64,000 bases of DNA, taken from the NCBI GenBank assembly GCA_030426345.1, contig JAUHYU010000003.1, forward strand, positions 39,816 to 103,815. Direction: 5' to 3'. Position numbers and translations under genes: made by a program. Under the pieces are notes generated by a model. It ran no database searches and was not told where the DNA came from. It saw only the letters and a program-made list of their open reading frames with translations. The stretch's first letter is position 1. Every line of letters starts with the position of its first letter. Source of the DNA: Bacteroidia bacterium. Lineage in GTDB: Bacteria; Bacteroidota; Bacteroidia; Cytophagales; Cyclobacteriaceae. Below are positions 27,364 to 35,782 of this stretch, in pieces.

Positions 27364-28311
27364 TCAGTATTTTCCATGAATGCTGTTTAACATTTCGTTG
27401 GTCATTTTTCCTTTGTATATCACCAATCGGTATTTCAAAACCGTTGGTTCCTTTTCTGAAATGAGAACTGGGTACCTTCCGGGAAATACTGGGTTTTGCA
27501 TGCTTTTTTTTGACCTCAAAATCCATGGATTTGGGAAGACAGGATTGTCTGGGTGAGTCATAATCGCTATGCCTGCCTGATCACCATCTTTGGCTAATGA
27601 GCCTGAAATATTGACCCATGGCCCAATATTGAGCTGATTTGTGATTGGTTGTACTTCTCCATTTTGCGAGGTAAACCGGATATCATCGGGCAACTTCATT
27701 CGTATAGAAAAACCACCTAAGCCTTTGGCGTCCTCAGTGCCGCCAATGCTTACTTGGGGCTCCAGAGCCAAAAGGGAAATTTCAAAATCAATGATCCTAT
27801 AGTTTTCTGTTTCAGCATGAACTGTCACTTTTGCATTTTCTTCCACAAAAGCCTTCATTTTTCCATGACTGTCTTTCCATAGGGGAGACTTCCAAAATGT
27901 TTTTGCCGAAAAAGCCAGTGAATTTCCATCAGATTTGACCTTTTTTACCCTTTGTACATCCCAGACAAAGTCCTTGCATTCCCATGCAATTCCGATGCGT
28001 TTTTCCCCAATATAAACTTGTTGCCAAGACCAAAATAGACCTCTATGATGGAGGTGGAAGTCATCGCCTTTGGGAAAATCTTCTGTAAGGATCTCGCCAT
28101 CCAGTCCATAAAGTGGGTGGATATAATCAGCTCGTGGACTTAAACCATTTTTCGATTTAGTAGCAGATTGGTAAAAAAGCACCTTTTTTCCATGCTCTTT
28201 CACCAAAGCACCTTCAGGGGTTTTTTCAAAGGTGAAGTCTTGTGCCGAGGCCAAAATCGGAATGAACAAGACCACAAACAGGGCTATTTTTTTAAAATCG
28301 GTTGGTGCCAT
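27364..28311 (-). CDS. Secreted DUF6807 protein (second of a tandem pair)
   Basis: 315 residues, signal peptide ending near ILASAQ. Apart from short differences (HLHHRGLFWSWQQVYIG here, with two extra residues before it) it follows the neighbouring paralogue from end to end, so it is a tandem duplicate. Codon-level similarity is also high, pointing to a fairly recent event or ongoing conversion. It probably acts on the same class of substrate as its twin, in the periplasm or outside. Confidence 0.82.
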   Translation of the reverse strand: MAPTDFKKIALFVVLFIPILASAQDFTFEKTPEGALVKEHGKKVLFYQSATKSKNGLSPRADYIHPLYGLDGEILTEDFPKGDDFHLHHRGLFWSWQQVYIGEKRIGIAWECKDFVWDVQRVKKVKSDGNSLAFSAKTFWKSPLWKDSHGKMKAFVEENAKVTVHAETENYRIIDFEISLLALEPQVSIGGTEDAKGLGGFSIRMKLPDDIRFTSQNGEVQPITNQLNIGPWVNISGSLAKDGDQAGIAIMTHPDNPVFPNPWILRSKKSMQNPVFPGRYPVLISEKEPTVLKYRLVIYKGKMTNEMLNSIHGKY

Positions 28312-28328
28312 TTTGGGAGTTTAATTTA

Positions 28329-28361
28329 TTGAAGGGGCCCACTCAAAGTGGGGCCCTTCAA
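28329..28361 (-). terminator. Rho-independent-like hairpin behind the twin-DUF1080 gene
   Basis: TTGAAGGGGCCCAC (28329-28342), a five-base loop TCAAA, and GTGGGGCCCTTCAA (28348-28361) form a 14-base stem with one mismatch. It begins 7 bases past the stop of the minus-strand gene at 28369 and precedes the DUF6807 gene, so it likely ends or attenuates transcription between them. No long U-run follows. Confidence 0.6.
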
Positions 28362-28368
28362 TGATAAC

Positions 28369-29727
28369 TTACAATTCGCGGATTTTTATGTTCCTAAAAT
28401 GTACCGTATCCCCATGGTCTTGGAGCAAGATGTGTCCTGCCGCGCATTGGCCAAAATTTTCATGTTTACTATATTTTGAATAATTAACCAATGCTTTGAA
28501 TATTTGGCTTCCACGATCGAATTCAACCACTTTGGCATCATTGAGCCAGTGCTCTACATGGTCTCCTTTTACAACTATGCGTGCCCTATTCCAATTGCCA
28601 ACACCCCTAAATTCTTTTTTCCTACCGGGAATGGAAAGGTTATCCGCACGGATCAAATCATAAAGAGAGCCTACGGTTCTATTGCCAGCCACGCCCTTTT
28701 TAGCATCAGGGTGTTTTTCATCATCTAATATCTGAAACTCTAGGCCTAAACCGCCTGATGTTTTGACTTTTTCTGGATCGATAAAGTATTTGATACCGCT
28801 ATTGGCCCCTTCTGTGATATTAAAATCAACGATCATCTCAAACTCGCTAAATACTTCTTTAGTCATAATGCTACCTCCTCGTTCATCGGCCAATACAGTC
28901 AAAACACCATCTTTCATTTCCCAGCCTTTTGTAGGAAATTCTACTGATCTATCACCTCTCCAGCCTTCGCTGGTTTCGCCATCCCATAGCAATCTCCATC
29001 CTTTTCTGATTTCATTTTCCGTAAGGGTATTCGGAATCCTGTTGATCTCACGCACTTGTGGATCTGCAGGCCATCTTTCATTTTCCAGGTCTGTTGTTTT
29101 GATCCTGATATTTCTCCAGCGCACTTCAGATCCTTCACGATCTTTGTTGTTGCCAATACCATGCACTTGTAGCGCAATAAATCCTGATGGAGTCTCGTCA
29201 TCTACCAAATTGGAAGTCATGATGCCATTGACCCAAATCCTGAGATTGTGGCCGATAGCTTCAATTCGGTATTTATTCCATGTGCCGTTGACAAAAGCTT
29301 TTCTGCCTTTTGGATTTTCCGAAAGGGTATAGAGCCAGCCTCTTTTGCCCTCTCCATAGATCCCACCGCTATATGCTCGTGGTGCCGGATCAATTTCTGC
29401 CTGATAACCATGAACCCGGCCATCCTTGTAATCCGGCAAACTTTGGCTGCGGAACTGTATTCCGGAATTCAAACGCGGATCATCGTATACCTCAACTTCT
29501 AAGATGAAGTCACTATAATCTTTTTCAGTGCACATAAAGCTGTTGGGCGTATTGAGGACTGACTCACCAACGATCTGGTCGCCTTCGATTCTGTACTTTG
29601 CCTTACCATTGAGTTGTTTCCATCCGGTGAAGTCTTTGCCGTTAAAAAGGTTTTGCCATCCATCCTGAGCCATGGCAGAAAATGATACCGCCACTAGCAG
29701 TAATATTGCCAATGCTGTTTTTTTCAT
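28369..29727 (-). CDS. Secreted protein with two DUF1080 domains
   Basis: 452 residues from ATG 29727; an upstream in-frame start would place extra residues before the signal peptide (MKKTALAILLLVAVSFSAMAQ region) and is rejected. Domain 1 (about 22-210) opens GWQNLFNGKDFTGWKQLNGK; domain 2 (about 240-452) opens KGWRLLWDGETSEGWRGD. The repeated jelly rolls both show family positions (SGIQFRSQSLP and SGIKYFIDPEKV). Family members include 3-keto-glycoside hydrolases. A hairpin follows, and the DUF6807 pair lies downstream on the same strand. Confidence 0.88.
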   Translation of the reverse strand: MKKTALAILLLVAVSFSAMAQDGWQNLFNGKDFTGWKQLNGKAKYRIEGDQIVGESVLNTPNSFMCTEKDYSDFILEVEVYDDPRLNSGIQFRSQSLPDYKDGRVHGYQAEIDPAPRAYSGGIYGEGKRGWLYTLSENPKGRKAFVNGTWNKYRIEAIGHNLRIWVNGIMTSNLVDDETPSGFIALQVHGIGNNKDREGSEVRWRNIRIKTTDLENERWPADPQVREINRIPNTLTENEIRKGWRLLWDGETSEGWRGDRSVEFPTKGWEMKDGVLTVLADERGGSIMTKEVFSEFEMIVDFNITEGANSGIKYFIDPEKVKTSGGLGLEFQILDDEKHPDAKKGVAGNRTVGSLYDLIRADNLSIPGRKKEFRGVGNWNRARIVVKGDHVEHWLNDAKVVEFDRGSQIFKALVNYSKYSKHENFGQCAAGHILLQDHGDTVHFRNIKIREL

Positions 29728-29929
29728 ATTCTTTAGTTTATTAATTGTTATAAATCCTTGCGTAAAAATGAAAGAATAATCCATGAGTTTCAAGGACTAT
29801 TTGATTGTTTTCTGTTAAAATCAAATCATATTTTCATTTATAAATAGAAACTGGCGAAAATAAATTGAACACATGCCGTGCATTCATGTTTGCACTTGTT
29901 ATTTTTGAAATACCTAAAAACCACTGACA

Positions 29930-30727
29930 ATGAAATTATTGAATCTCACAATATTATTTGCCTGCTGGGCGGTGAGCACCATTTCGTTTGGGCAAGTAGT
30001 GCCTTTGCCCAACGCACATTCGCACAACGATTACAACCATGACCGACCGCTCCTCGACGCCTTGGCCAATGGATTTACAAGTATAGAAGCCGATGTGTTG
30101 CTCATTGATGGAGAATTGTATGTAGGACACGACATGCCCAAGGGCGTGAATGATTTGCCCACATTCAAAGAAGCATATTTGCAACCACTTGATTCAATCA
30201 TTAAATCAAATGACGGATTCGTATTTCCGGGCTATACAAAAGATTGCTACTTGTTAGTCGATTTCAAAACTGAAGCAGAGGCGACTTATCGTGTTCTGAA
30301 AGAGCAACTTTTGCCTTATGCTTCTTGGCTGATTAATCCTGAAAAGCATGATAATTCCATGGGGCATATCAATATTTTCATTTCGGGAAACCGACCAATC
30401 CAGACGATCATAGCAGATAAAACCCGCATGGTGACTATAGACGGGCGCCCTGATGATCTGGGAAAAGGAATAGACGCAAAGGTGATGCCTGTGATCAGTC
30501 AAGCGTATTATAAATATTCAGAATGGCGCGGCGAAGGCCAAATGTCCAAAGCAGACAAGAAAAAAATAAAAGCCTTGGTAGCTGCTGCGCACAAAGAAGG
30601 CAAAAGGCTTCGGCTTTGGGCCAACCCCGATACGCCTGAAGGTTGGGCGATGCTGCACAAACTCGGAGTGGATATTATCAATACGGATCATTTAGAAGGG
30701 CTTAAGGATTATCTTTTGAAGAAATAA
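29930..30727 (+). CDS. Secreted PI-PLC/glycerophosphodiester phosphodiesterase-like protein
   Basis: 265 residues with a signal peptide ending near ISFGQ. NAHSHNDYNHDRPLLDALANG and SIEADVLLIDGELYVGHD carry the first catalytic His, the Glu/Asp metal ligands and the second His of the TIM-barrel phosphodiesterase superfamily; GKRLRLWANPDTPEGWAML and DIINTDHLEGLKDYL close the barrel. It probably hydrolyses a phosphodiester of a lipid head group. A TATTTTTG (29900-29907) matches the Bacteroidota -7 box. Confidence 0.82.
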   Translation: MKLLNLTILFACWAVSTISFGQVVPLPNAHSHNDYNHDRPLLDALANGFTSIEADVLLIDGELYVGHDMPKGVNDLPTFKEAYLQPLDSIIKSNDGFVFPGYTKDCYLLVDFKTEAEATYRVLKEQLLPYASWLINPEKHDNSMGHINIFISGNRPIQTIIADKTRMVTIDGRPDDLGKGIDAKVMPVISQAYYKYSEWRGEGQMSKADKKKIKALVAAAHKEGKRLRLWANPDTPEGWAMLHKLGVDIINTDHLEGLKDYLLKK

Positions 30728-30763
30728 TTTCTTCCACATTATTCCTGCAAATTAAGGTTAGAA

Positions 30764-30794
30764 TTAGTCGAGGCTTAAAACTTTTGTACTTTCG
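30764..30794 (+). promoter_or_regulatory. Promoter of the EamA transporter gene
   Basis: TTAG (30764-30767), 19 bases, then TACTTTCG (30787-30794), close to the TTTG-N19-TAnnTTTG consensus, 24 bases before the ATG at 30819. Confidence 0.5.
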
Positions 30795-30818
30795 CGGCTC
30801 AATTGATCCTAACTTTTT

Positions 30819-31718
30819 ATGTGGATAATACTTAGTTTAATTTCCTCTGTTTTTTTGGGAATTTATGATGTGGCAAAAAAATGGTCACTAGAAAAAAACG
30901 CAGTAATCCCCGTGCTTTTTTTCGCTTGTGTCAGCGGAATGATGCTTTTCGTTCCATTTATGGCCATATCTTCTTTTGCTCCAGATTTCTCTGCAGAATA
31001 CTGGTGGTACATTCCAGCGCAAACATTTACGGCGCATATGCTTTTTTTTCTAAAGGCTGTGATCGTGGGCACTTCATGGATTTTGGCATACTTTGCCTTG
31101 AAAAATTTGCCAATCACCATCGTGACCCCCATCAGGGCATCTAGCCCACTTTGGACGCTGATTGGGGCTTTGATCTTATTTGATGAAAGATTTTCGCTGT
31201 TGCAATGGGCAGGGATCATCATTACTCTGACGTCATACTATATGTTCGCTTTGGTGGGCAGGCGGGAGGGGATTCATTTCGGCCGGAACAAATGGATTTA
31301 TATGATCGTTCTTGCTACGATCATCGGTTCGGCGAGTGCCTTGTATGACAAATACTTGATTGCGAGATATGACCGAATTGCAATTCAGGCATGGTTTTCT
31401 GTTTATTTAGTTGTGTTTTACATACCCATTTTACTTTTCCTTTGGTATCCAGCCCGCAAGAAGAATACACCATTTCAATGGCGGCATTCTATCATAATGA
31501 TTGGTGTGCTTTTGGTTATAGCAGATTTCGCCTATTTCCATGCATTATCGTTTGCCGAATCTTTGATAGGAATCGTATCTTCCCTCAGGCGCGTCAGTGT
31601 GGTGATTTCATTTTTCGTCGGGGCTATGATTTTTAAGGATAAAAATATAGGTGCAAAAAAATACGTATTGGCCGGAATTCTCATAGGTGTATTACTGATC
31701 TATTGGGGAAGTGAATAA
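30819..31718 (+). CDS. EamA/DMT-superfamily transporter
   Basis: 299 residues with about ten membrane segments in two homologous halves, the EamA repeat. FALKNLPITIVTPIRASSPLWTLIGALILFDERFS is the first-repeat signature and FAESLIGIVSSLRRVSVVISFFVGAMIFKDK the second. Members export or import small metabolites at the inner membrane; substrate unknown. It stands alone between its own promoter and the DksA-like gene. Confidence 0.88.
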   Translation: MWIILSLISSVFLGIYDVAKKWSLEKNAVIPVLFFACVSGMMLFVPFMAISSFAPDFSAEYWWYIPAQTFTAHMLFFLKAVIVGTSWILAYFALKNLPITIVTPIRASSPLWTLIGALILFDERFSLLQWAGIIITLTSYYMFALVGRREGIHFGRNKWIYMIVLATIIGSASALYDKYLIARYDRIAIQAWFSVYLVVFYIPILLFLWYPARKKNTPFQWRHSIIMIGVLLVIADFAYFHALSFAESLIGIVSSLRRVSVVISFFVGAMIFKDKNIGAKKYVLAGILIGVLLIYWGSE

Positions 31719-31741
31719 CCCTGTTTGCCGTTAAGGCGGTC

Positions 31742-31764
31742 TAAAAGCCTTAGAATTCCATGAA
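31742..31764 (-). repeat. CATGGATTTT-type intergenic element (copy at 31.7 kb)
   Basis: Read on the minus strand: TTCATGGAATTC, TAAGGC, then TTTT; 18 of 23 positions match. It lies 23 bases behind the EamA gene stop, in the same relative orientation as the inositol-operon copies. Confidence 0.5.
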
Positions 31765-31864
31765 TTGGATTTATGGAGTTGCTTTGACGCGATCCAGTAT
31801 TTTACAGCCCCGGGAACAAACACTTTTGATTTTGCGTTGTTTGAAAATAAAAGTGAATGCGCTT

Positions 31865-32197
31865 ATGACAAAGCATGATTTGAAAGCAGTAAAAGCAAAA
31901 ATCCTTGAGGAAATAGACAAAACCAGCAAATCCGTAGAAGACTATCGCGAAATGACGAGCCCCATCTCTCCTGAAAATACCACAGGCAGGGTCTCATGGA
32001 TGGATGCAACCAATAACAAAAGCGTGGCAGAAACAGCCCTGCTGCATGCCGAAGAGAAGTTAAAAAACCTTAACTACGTGCTCAGCTCTATCGACGAACC
32101 AGGCTTTGGCATCTGTATAAATTGCCAAAAACCCATACCCATCGGTAGGATTCTGCTCATGCCCCAGAGCAGGTATTGTGTGAATTGTGCGAGTTGA
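31865..32197 (+). CDS. DksA/TraR-type C4 zinc-finger protein
   Basis: 110 residues from ATG 31865; an upstream frame to 31760 has no family support. An N-terminal helical hairpin (about 5-75) leads to the C4 zinc finger CINCQKPIP...CVNCA. DksA/TraR proteins bind RNA polymerase through the secondary channel and adjust initiation, often with ppGpp. The coiled-coil tip is not of the classic DksA DxxDxA type as far as I can see, so it is a family member rather than DksA itself. Confidence 0.82.
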   Translation: MTKHDLKAVKAKILEEIDKTSKSVEDYREMTSPISPENTTGRVSWMDATNNKSVAETALLHAEEKLKNLNYVLSSIDEPGFGICINCQKPIPIGRILLMPQSRYCVNCAS

Positions 32198-32248
32198 TTT
32201 TATACATCATTATAAATCGCCGCCGTCCTGAATTTATTTCTTTGCACT

Positions 32249-32268
32249 CGTTGGTGACAATACCAACG
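32249..32268. promoter_or_regulatory. Inverted repeat upstream of the two-component operon
   Basis: CGTTGGT, GACAAT, ACCAACG: 7-base perfect arms with a six-base loop. It lies between the zinc-finger gene and the response-regulator gene, 220 bases from the latter; it could be an operator or a weak terminator. Confidence 0.35.
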
Positions 32269-32449
32269 GGCAATCTATGGATCAAAACAATTTTGCTATG
32301 ATGGAAAAGCCTATTTCTGGCATTGTTTGGGCATTCATGTTCTTGACGGTAAAAACACCAATAGGGGTGGGAAAGAGTAAAAGGGACTTAACAGACCAAA
32401 TCAATAAACCACGGTCATTCCATTATAGCTACACACTTAAAAGTACTAA

Positions 32450-32484
32450 TTCCAAATTTCTTCCAAATCAGTTTATTTATTTGC
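32450..32484 (+). promoter_or_regulatory. Predicted response-regulator site 1 and promoter
   Basis: TTCCAAAT-TTC-TTCCAAAT (32450-32468), two identical half sites 11 bases apart, as bound by OmpR/PhoB-family dimers. A -7-like TTTATTTGC ends at 32484, exactly 34 bases after the start of the repeat, and the repeat occupies the place of the -33 box. The response-regulator ATG is at 32489. Same geometry at 34444 and 35257. Confidence 0.6.
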
Positions 32485-32488
32485 AACC

Positions 32489-33163
32489 ATGAAAATCCTG
32501 ATAATCGAAGACGAAACAGAATTGGCTCGGGATATGGCAAAATATCTAACCAACGAGCAGTACCTGTGCGAATGGGCTTCTGATTATCCAATGGCGATGG
32601 AAAAAGTCAATGCCTACGATTATGATTGTATCCTGCTAGACTTGATGCTTCCGGGCGGGGATGGTTTATCGATTCTGGACGAACTCAAAAGGCTAAACAA
32701 GCAAGATGGCGTGATCATCATATCGGCAAAAAACTCTATTGACGATAAGGTCAAAGGCCTAAGATTAGGGGCAGATGACTATCTCGCCAAGCCCTTTCAC
32801 CAGGCTGAACTCGCTGCAAGAATTGAATCTCTCATTAGAAGGAGGCAATTCGATAGCAATAATGTCATCAAAAACCATGAACTGTCCATCGACATCCGCG
32901 CTAAAACTGTAGCAGTAAACGATATTCGAGTCAACCTCACAAAAAAGGAATTTGAACTCCTGTTGTTTTTCATTGGAAACAAAAACCGGGTACTATCAAA
33001 AAGTGCTTTGGCAGAGCATCTATCAGGTGATTTTGCAGATATGTTCGACAATCATGACTTTGTCTACGCCCACGTAAAAAACCTAAAAAGAAAGTTAAGG
33101 GAAAGTGGCTATGGGGATTATATTAAAACCATTTACGGCACAGGATATAAATGGGAACAATGA
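32489..33163 (+). CDS. OmpR-family response regulator
   Basis: 224 residues: receiver domain (1-120) with acidic pocket ED near residue 9, phosphoacceptor Asp in CILLDLMLPGGDG, and Lys in DYLAKPFH; then a winged-helix DNA-binding domain (about 130-224) ending IKTIYGTGYKWEQ. It forms an operon with the kinase gene (4-base overlap). Three matching direct repeats with 11-base period lie in front of its own gene, the membrane-protein gene and the PepSY-like gene, which suggests self-regulation and a local regulon. Confidence 0.92.
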   Translation: MKILIIEDETELARDMAKYLTNEQYLCEWASDYPMAMEKVNAYDYDCILLDLMLPGGDGLSILDELKRLNKQDGVIIISAKNSIDDKVKGLRLGADDYLAKPFHQAELAARIESLIRRRQFDSNNVIKNHELSIDIRAKTVAVNDIRVNLTKKEFELLLFFIGNKNRVLSKSALAEHLSGDFADMFDNHDFVYAHVKNLKRKLRESGYGDYIKTIYGTGYKWEQ

Positions 33164-34449
33164 CCAAGCTACTAACCAAGCCCCTAAGAGCATTTGCCTT
33201 GTATGCACTCATCATTTTATTGATTAGCGTCCCTGTGTACTTCTATGTAGTGGATTATATCTGGATCAGTGAATTGGACGAGCAAAATTGGCTGACACTT
33301 GAACATACCAAAAAAAAACTTCAATCAAATAATTTCACACATGAAGATATTGAAACCATAAATGAAATATGGGGCCAACTACAACCTGGTGTTTCTATCC
33401 TAAAAGCAATTGCTCCTTATTCACTTCAGGATAGCGTCTATCAGGTGATCAGGCCTAATGAATACGATACAGATGATGGAGAAGACCGTTTTCGTGGGTT
33501 GAAATCCTACGTGGAAATTAAGGGACAACTCTATCAAATCACGATTGAAACCAACGTAGAAGAATCGGACGAAACTTTTTTGGCTATTGCTGGGGTGACA
33601 CTACTCTTTTTTGTAATACTTATTGTTGGCTTTATCTTGCTGAATCGCAAAATAGCAGCAAGCAGCTGGAGGCCATTTTATCAAACGCTTCGTGAGCTTC
33701 AATCCTTTGAGCTTTCCAAAGACCATGCGCTCACTTTACCTACAACTGATATTTACGAATTCCAGGAACTAAACCAGTCACTTGAGCAGCTGGTGAGCAA
33801 CAATGTGGATACATTTCAACGGCAAAAATCCTTTATCGAAAATGCGTCACATGAATTGCAAACTCCCCTTGCTTTGCTTAAATCCAAACTTGACCTATTA
33901 CTTCAGCAAAAAGATATCTCCCCGGAAATTTCAGGTTTACTGGATGATATAGAAGCACCACTATCACGTCTTTCAAGAATTAATAAAAACCTGCTTGTCT
34001 TAGCCAAAGTTGAGAATCACCAATATAATGAAAAGCAAGAATTGAACATCCGGGAATTTATGGAGTCTACGTTGACTCTTTTTGAGGATTATATTGTTGA
34101 CAAGAAACTTTCTGTAAATAATACGGGTATTCAGGACACTTTTTTAATTAATGCCAATCCCTTTTTAGTAGAGACGCTTATCCACAATTTATTCTCAAAT
34201 GCTATCCGACATACATTTGCCGGGGGTAAGATGATAATCAAGAGTGAAAACAAATCAATTATTATACTCAATTCTGGCAAGCTGGCATTAAATGAGAAGC
34301 ACCTATTTGAAAGGTTTTCCACAACATCTGAAGATAAAGTCAGTAGCGGATTAGGGCTTGCGATCATTAAGGAAATTGTCAACAAATACGGCTGGCAAAT
34401 TGACTACCATTTTGAAAATAAGTTTCATTCCTTTTCTGTGACATTCTAA
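33160..34449 (+). CDS. Sensor histidine kinase, partner of the upstream response regulator
   Basis: About 429 residues. TM1 near residue 15, a periplasmic sensor region of roughly 120 residues, TM2 near 150-170, a HAMP-like linker, then HisKA with ENASHELQTPLALLKSKL (phosphoacceptor His), N-box NLFSNAIRHTFAGG, and G-box SSGLGLAIIKEIVNKYG. ATG 33160 overlaps the regulator stop (ATGA); an ATG at 33151 is also in frame. Architecture is of the EnvZ/PhoR type. The neighbours (PepSY-like protein, TonB receptor) hint at an envelope or metal signal, which is inference. Confidence 0.9.
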   Translation: MTKLLTKPLRAFALYALIILLISVPVYFYVVDYIWISELDEQNWLTLEHTKKKLQSNNFTHEDIETINEIWGQLQPGVSILKAIAPYSLQDSVYQVIRPNEYDTDDGEDRFRGLKSYVEIKGQLYQITIETNVEESDETFLAIAGVTLLFFVILIVGFILLNRKIAASSWRPFYQTLRELQSFELSKDHALTLPTTDIYEFQELNQSLEQLVSNNVDTFQRQKSFIENASHELQTPLALLKSKLDLLLQQKDISPEISGLLDDIEAPLSRLSRINKNLLVLAKVENHQYNEKQELNIREFMESTLTLFEDYIVDKKLSVNNTGIQDTFLINANPFLVETLIHNLFSNAIRHTFAGGKMIIKSENKSIIILNSGKLALNEKHLFERFSTTSEDKVSSGLGLAIIKEIVNKYGWQIDYHFENKFHSFSVTF

Positions 34450-34478
34450 ATTTCTTCCAATTCGATTGATATAATTAC
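34444..34478 (+). promoter_or_regulatory. Predicted response-regulator site 2 and promoter
   Basis: TTCTAAAT-TTC-TTCCAATT (34444-34462), overlapping the kinase stop codon, with TATAATTAC ending 34 bases after the repeat start, the same geometry as sites 1 and 3. The membrane-protein ATG is at 34489. Confidence 0.55.
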
Positions 34479-34488
34479 CAAAAATCCA

Positions 34489-35253
34489 ATGGAAAAATTC
34501 AATAAAGTAGCTCAGATAACCCTTCTTTTTTGGCTAATGAAAATTATTGCCACCACTTTGGGAGAGACCTTTGGTGACTTTATTTCCATGACATTGAATT
34601 ATGGATATGCGGTTAGTTTGGGAATCACCGCTGTATCGTTTGTGGTTGTTTTAATAATTCAGGTGCGGATCAAAAAATATATCCCGGTAATTTATTGGTT
34701 GGTTATAATTGCTACAACAACCTTGGGGACAGAAATTTCCGATTTTATTGACAGGAGTCTTCATATAGGGTATACTGGCGGTAGTATCCTTCTATTAGGT
34801 TGTCTTGGTGGTACACTTACTCTATGGTTTAGAAAGTTTAAAAATTTGAAAGTATTTCCAATTGATGATCGCAGCAAGGAAATTTATTACTGGATTGCCA
34901 TTTTGTTTTCAAATAGTTTGGGGACAGCTTTTGGTGATTATTTAAGTGACGTTGTTGGATTGAGTTATCTAGAGGGGGCCTTTATTACTTCAGGGGTAAT
35001 CATTCTTGTAATTCTTTTACATTATGTAAGCCAAATAAATGAAATACTTTTGTTTTGGCTTGCTTTTATTTTTACGCGACCATTTGGCGCAACATTTGGA
35101 GATTTTTTAACCAAACCAAATAGCAAAGGAGGATTAGATCTTGGTACTTTACCTGCCTCTATTGTATCCTTTTGTCTTTTGTCAATTCTTATCTTAATTG
35201 TTCATTTCCAGCTAATGAAACAAAAAGAAACTAAAACAAATAATTCCTCCTGA
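34489..35253 (+). CDS. COG4705-like membrane protein with four internal repeats
   Basis: 254 residues, about eight membrane segments arranged as four two-helix repeats. Each repeat carries the same signature: TTLGETFGDFIS, TTLGTEISDFID, NSLGTAFGDYLS and RPFGATFGDFLT. The repeated G-x-x-x-x-D in a membrane segment suggests a pore or ion site. The family is uncharacterised and is often found beside two-component systems. Here its promoter has the predicted response-regulator site, so it is probably an output or accessory of that system. Confidence 0.75.
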   Translation: MEKFNKVAQITLLFWLMKIIATTLGETFGDFISMTLNYGYAVSLGITAVSFVVVLIIQVRIKKYIPVIYWLVIIATTTLGTEISDFIDRSLHIGYTGGSILLLGCLGGTLTLWFRKFKNLKVFPIDDRSKEIYYWIAILFSNSLGTAFGDYLSDVVGLSYLEGAFITSGVIILVILLHYVSQINEILLFWLAFIFTRPFGATFGDFLTKPNSKGGLDLGTLPASIVSFCLLSILILIVHFQLMKQKETKTNNSS

Positions 35254-35256
35254 AAA

Positions 35257-35291
35257 TTCTAAATTTCTTCTAATTCATGACGGATGTTTGC
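35257..35291 (+). promoter_or_regulatory. Predicted response-regulator site 3 and promoter
   Basis: TTCTAAAT-TTC-TTCTAATT (35257-35275) with GATGTTTGC ending at 35291, again 34 bases after the repeat start. It precedes the PepSY-like gene (ATG 35321). Confidence 0.6.
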
Positions 35292-35320
35292 CAGGTACAA
35301 ACTTTAAAAGTCTTTCAATC

Positions 35321-35782
35321 ATGAAAAATTTATTGTTCATCACTATGCTTTCGATTGCGTTTAGCATGCAATTATGTGTACAGAAGTCAAACAGTGAACT
35401 GGTTCCGGAAAAGGCACTTTCCACATTCAATGAAAAATTTCCAAACGCCAAAAATGTAAAATGGGACAAGGAAAACGAAACGGAATGGGAAGCTGAATTT
35501 AAAATGAATGGTATTGAATATTCAGCCAATTTCATTATTGAAGGTGTCTGGAATGAAACTGAATATGAAATCAAGGAATCTGAAATACCGGCTGACATCC
35601 GCTTAATGCTCAACCAAAATTTCGAGGATTATGAAATCGAAAAAGCGGAGATCGCTGAAACAGCTGCGGGCAGGTCCTACGAATTTGAAATTGAAGTGGG
35701 CGAAGAAGCATTTGAAGTTGTAATTGATGCTAAAGGGAAATTAACCAAGGAAAAGGGAAGCGAAGAAAATGACGAAAATTAA
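35321..35782 (+). CDS. Secreted PepSY-like (DUF2874-type) acidic protein
   Basis: 153 residues with a signal peptide (to about MQLCVQ). Two beta-rich repeats with NEKFPNAKNVKWDKENETEWEA and EFEIEVGEEAFEVVIDAKGKL resemble the PepSY-like putative beta-lactamase-inhibitor fold; the protein is rich in Glu and Asp, which could bind cations. The start at 35321 fits the signal peptide; an upstream TTG at 35288 is rejected. It overlaps the TonB receptor gene by 14 bases, so the two are translationally linked. Confidence 0.8.
   Translation: MKNLLFITMLSIAFSMQLCVQKSNSELVPEKALSTFNEKFPNAKNVKWDKENETEWEAEFKMNGIEYSANFIIEGVWNETEYEIKESEIPADIRLMLNQNFEDYEIEKAEIAETAAGRSYEFEIEVGEEAFEVVIDAKGKLTKEKGSEENDEN

Noticed and set aside
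28763..29332. Long antisense frame (189 codons) opposite the twin-DUF1080 gene
   Set aside because: Shadow of a clearly coding, domain-containing gene on the other strand.
32277..32492. 71-codon frame that ends in a 4-base overlap with the response-regulator start
   Set aside because: No family resemblance, and it runs through the predicted regulator site and promoter; the overlap looks accidental.
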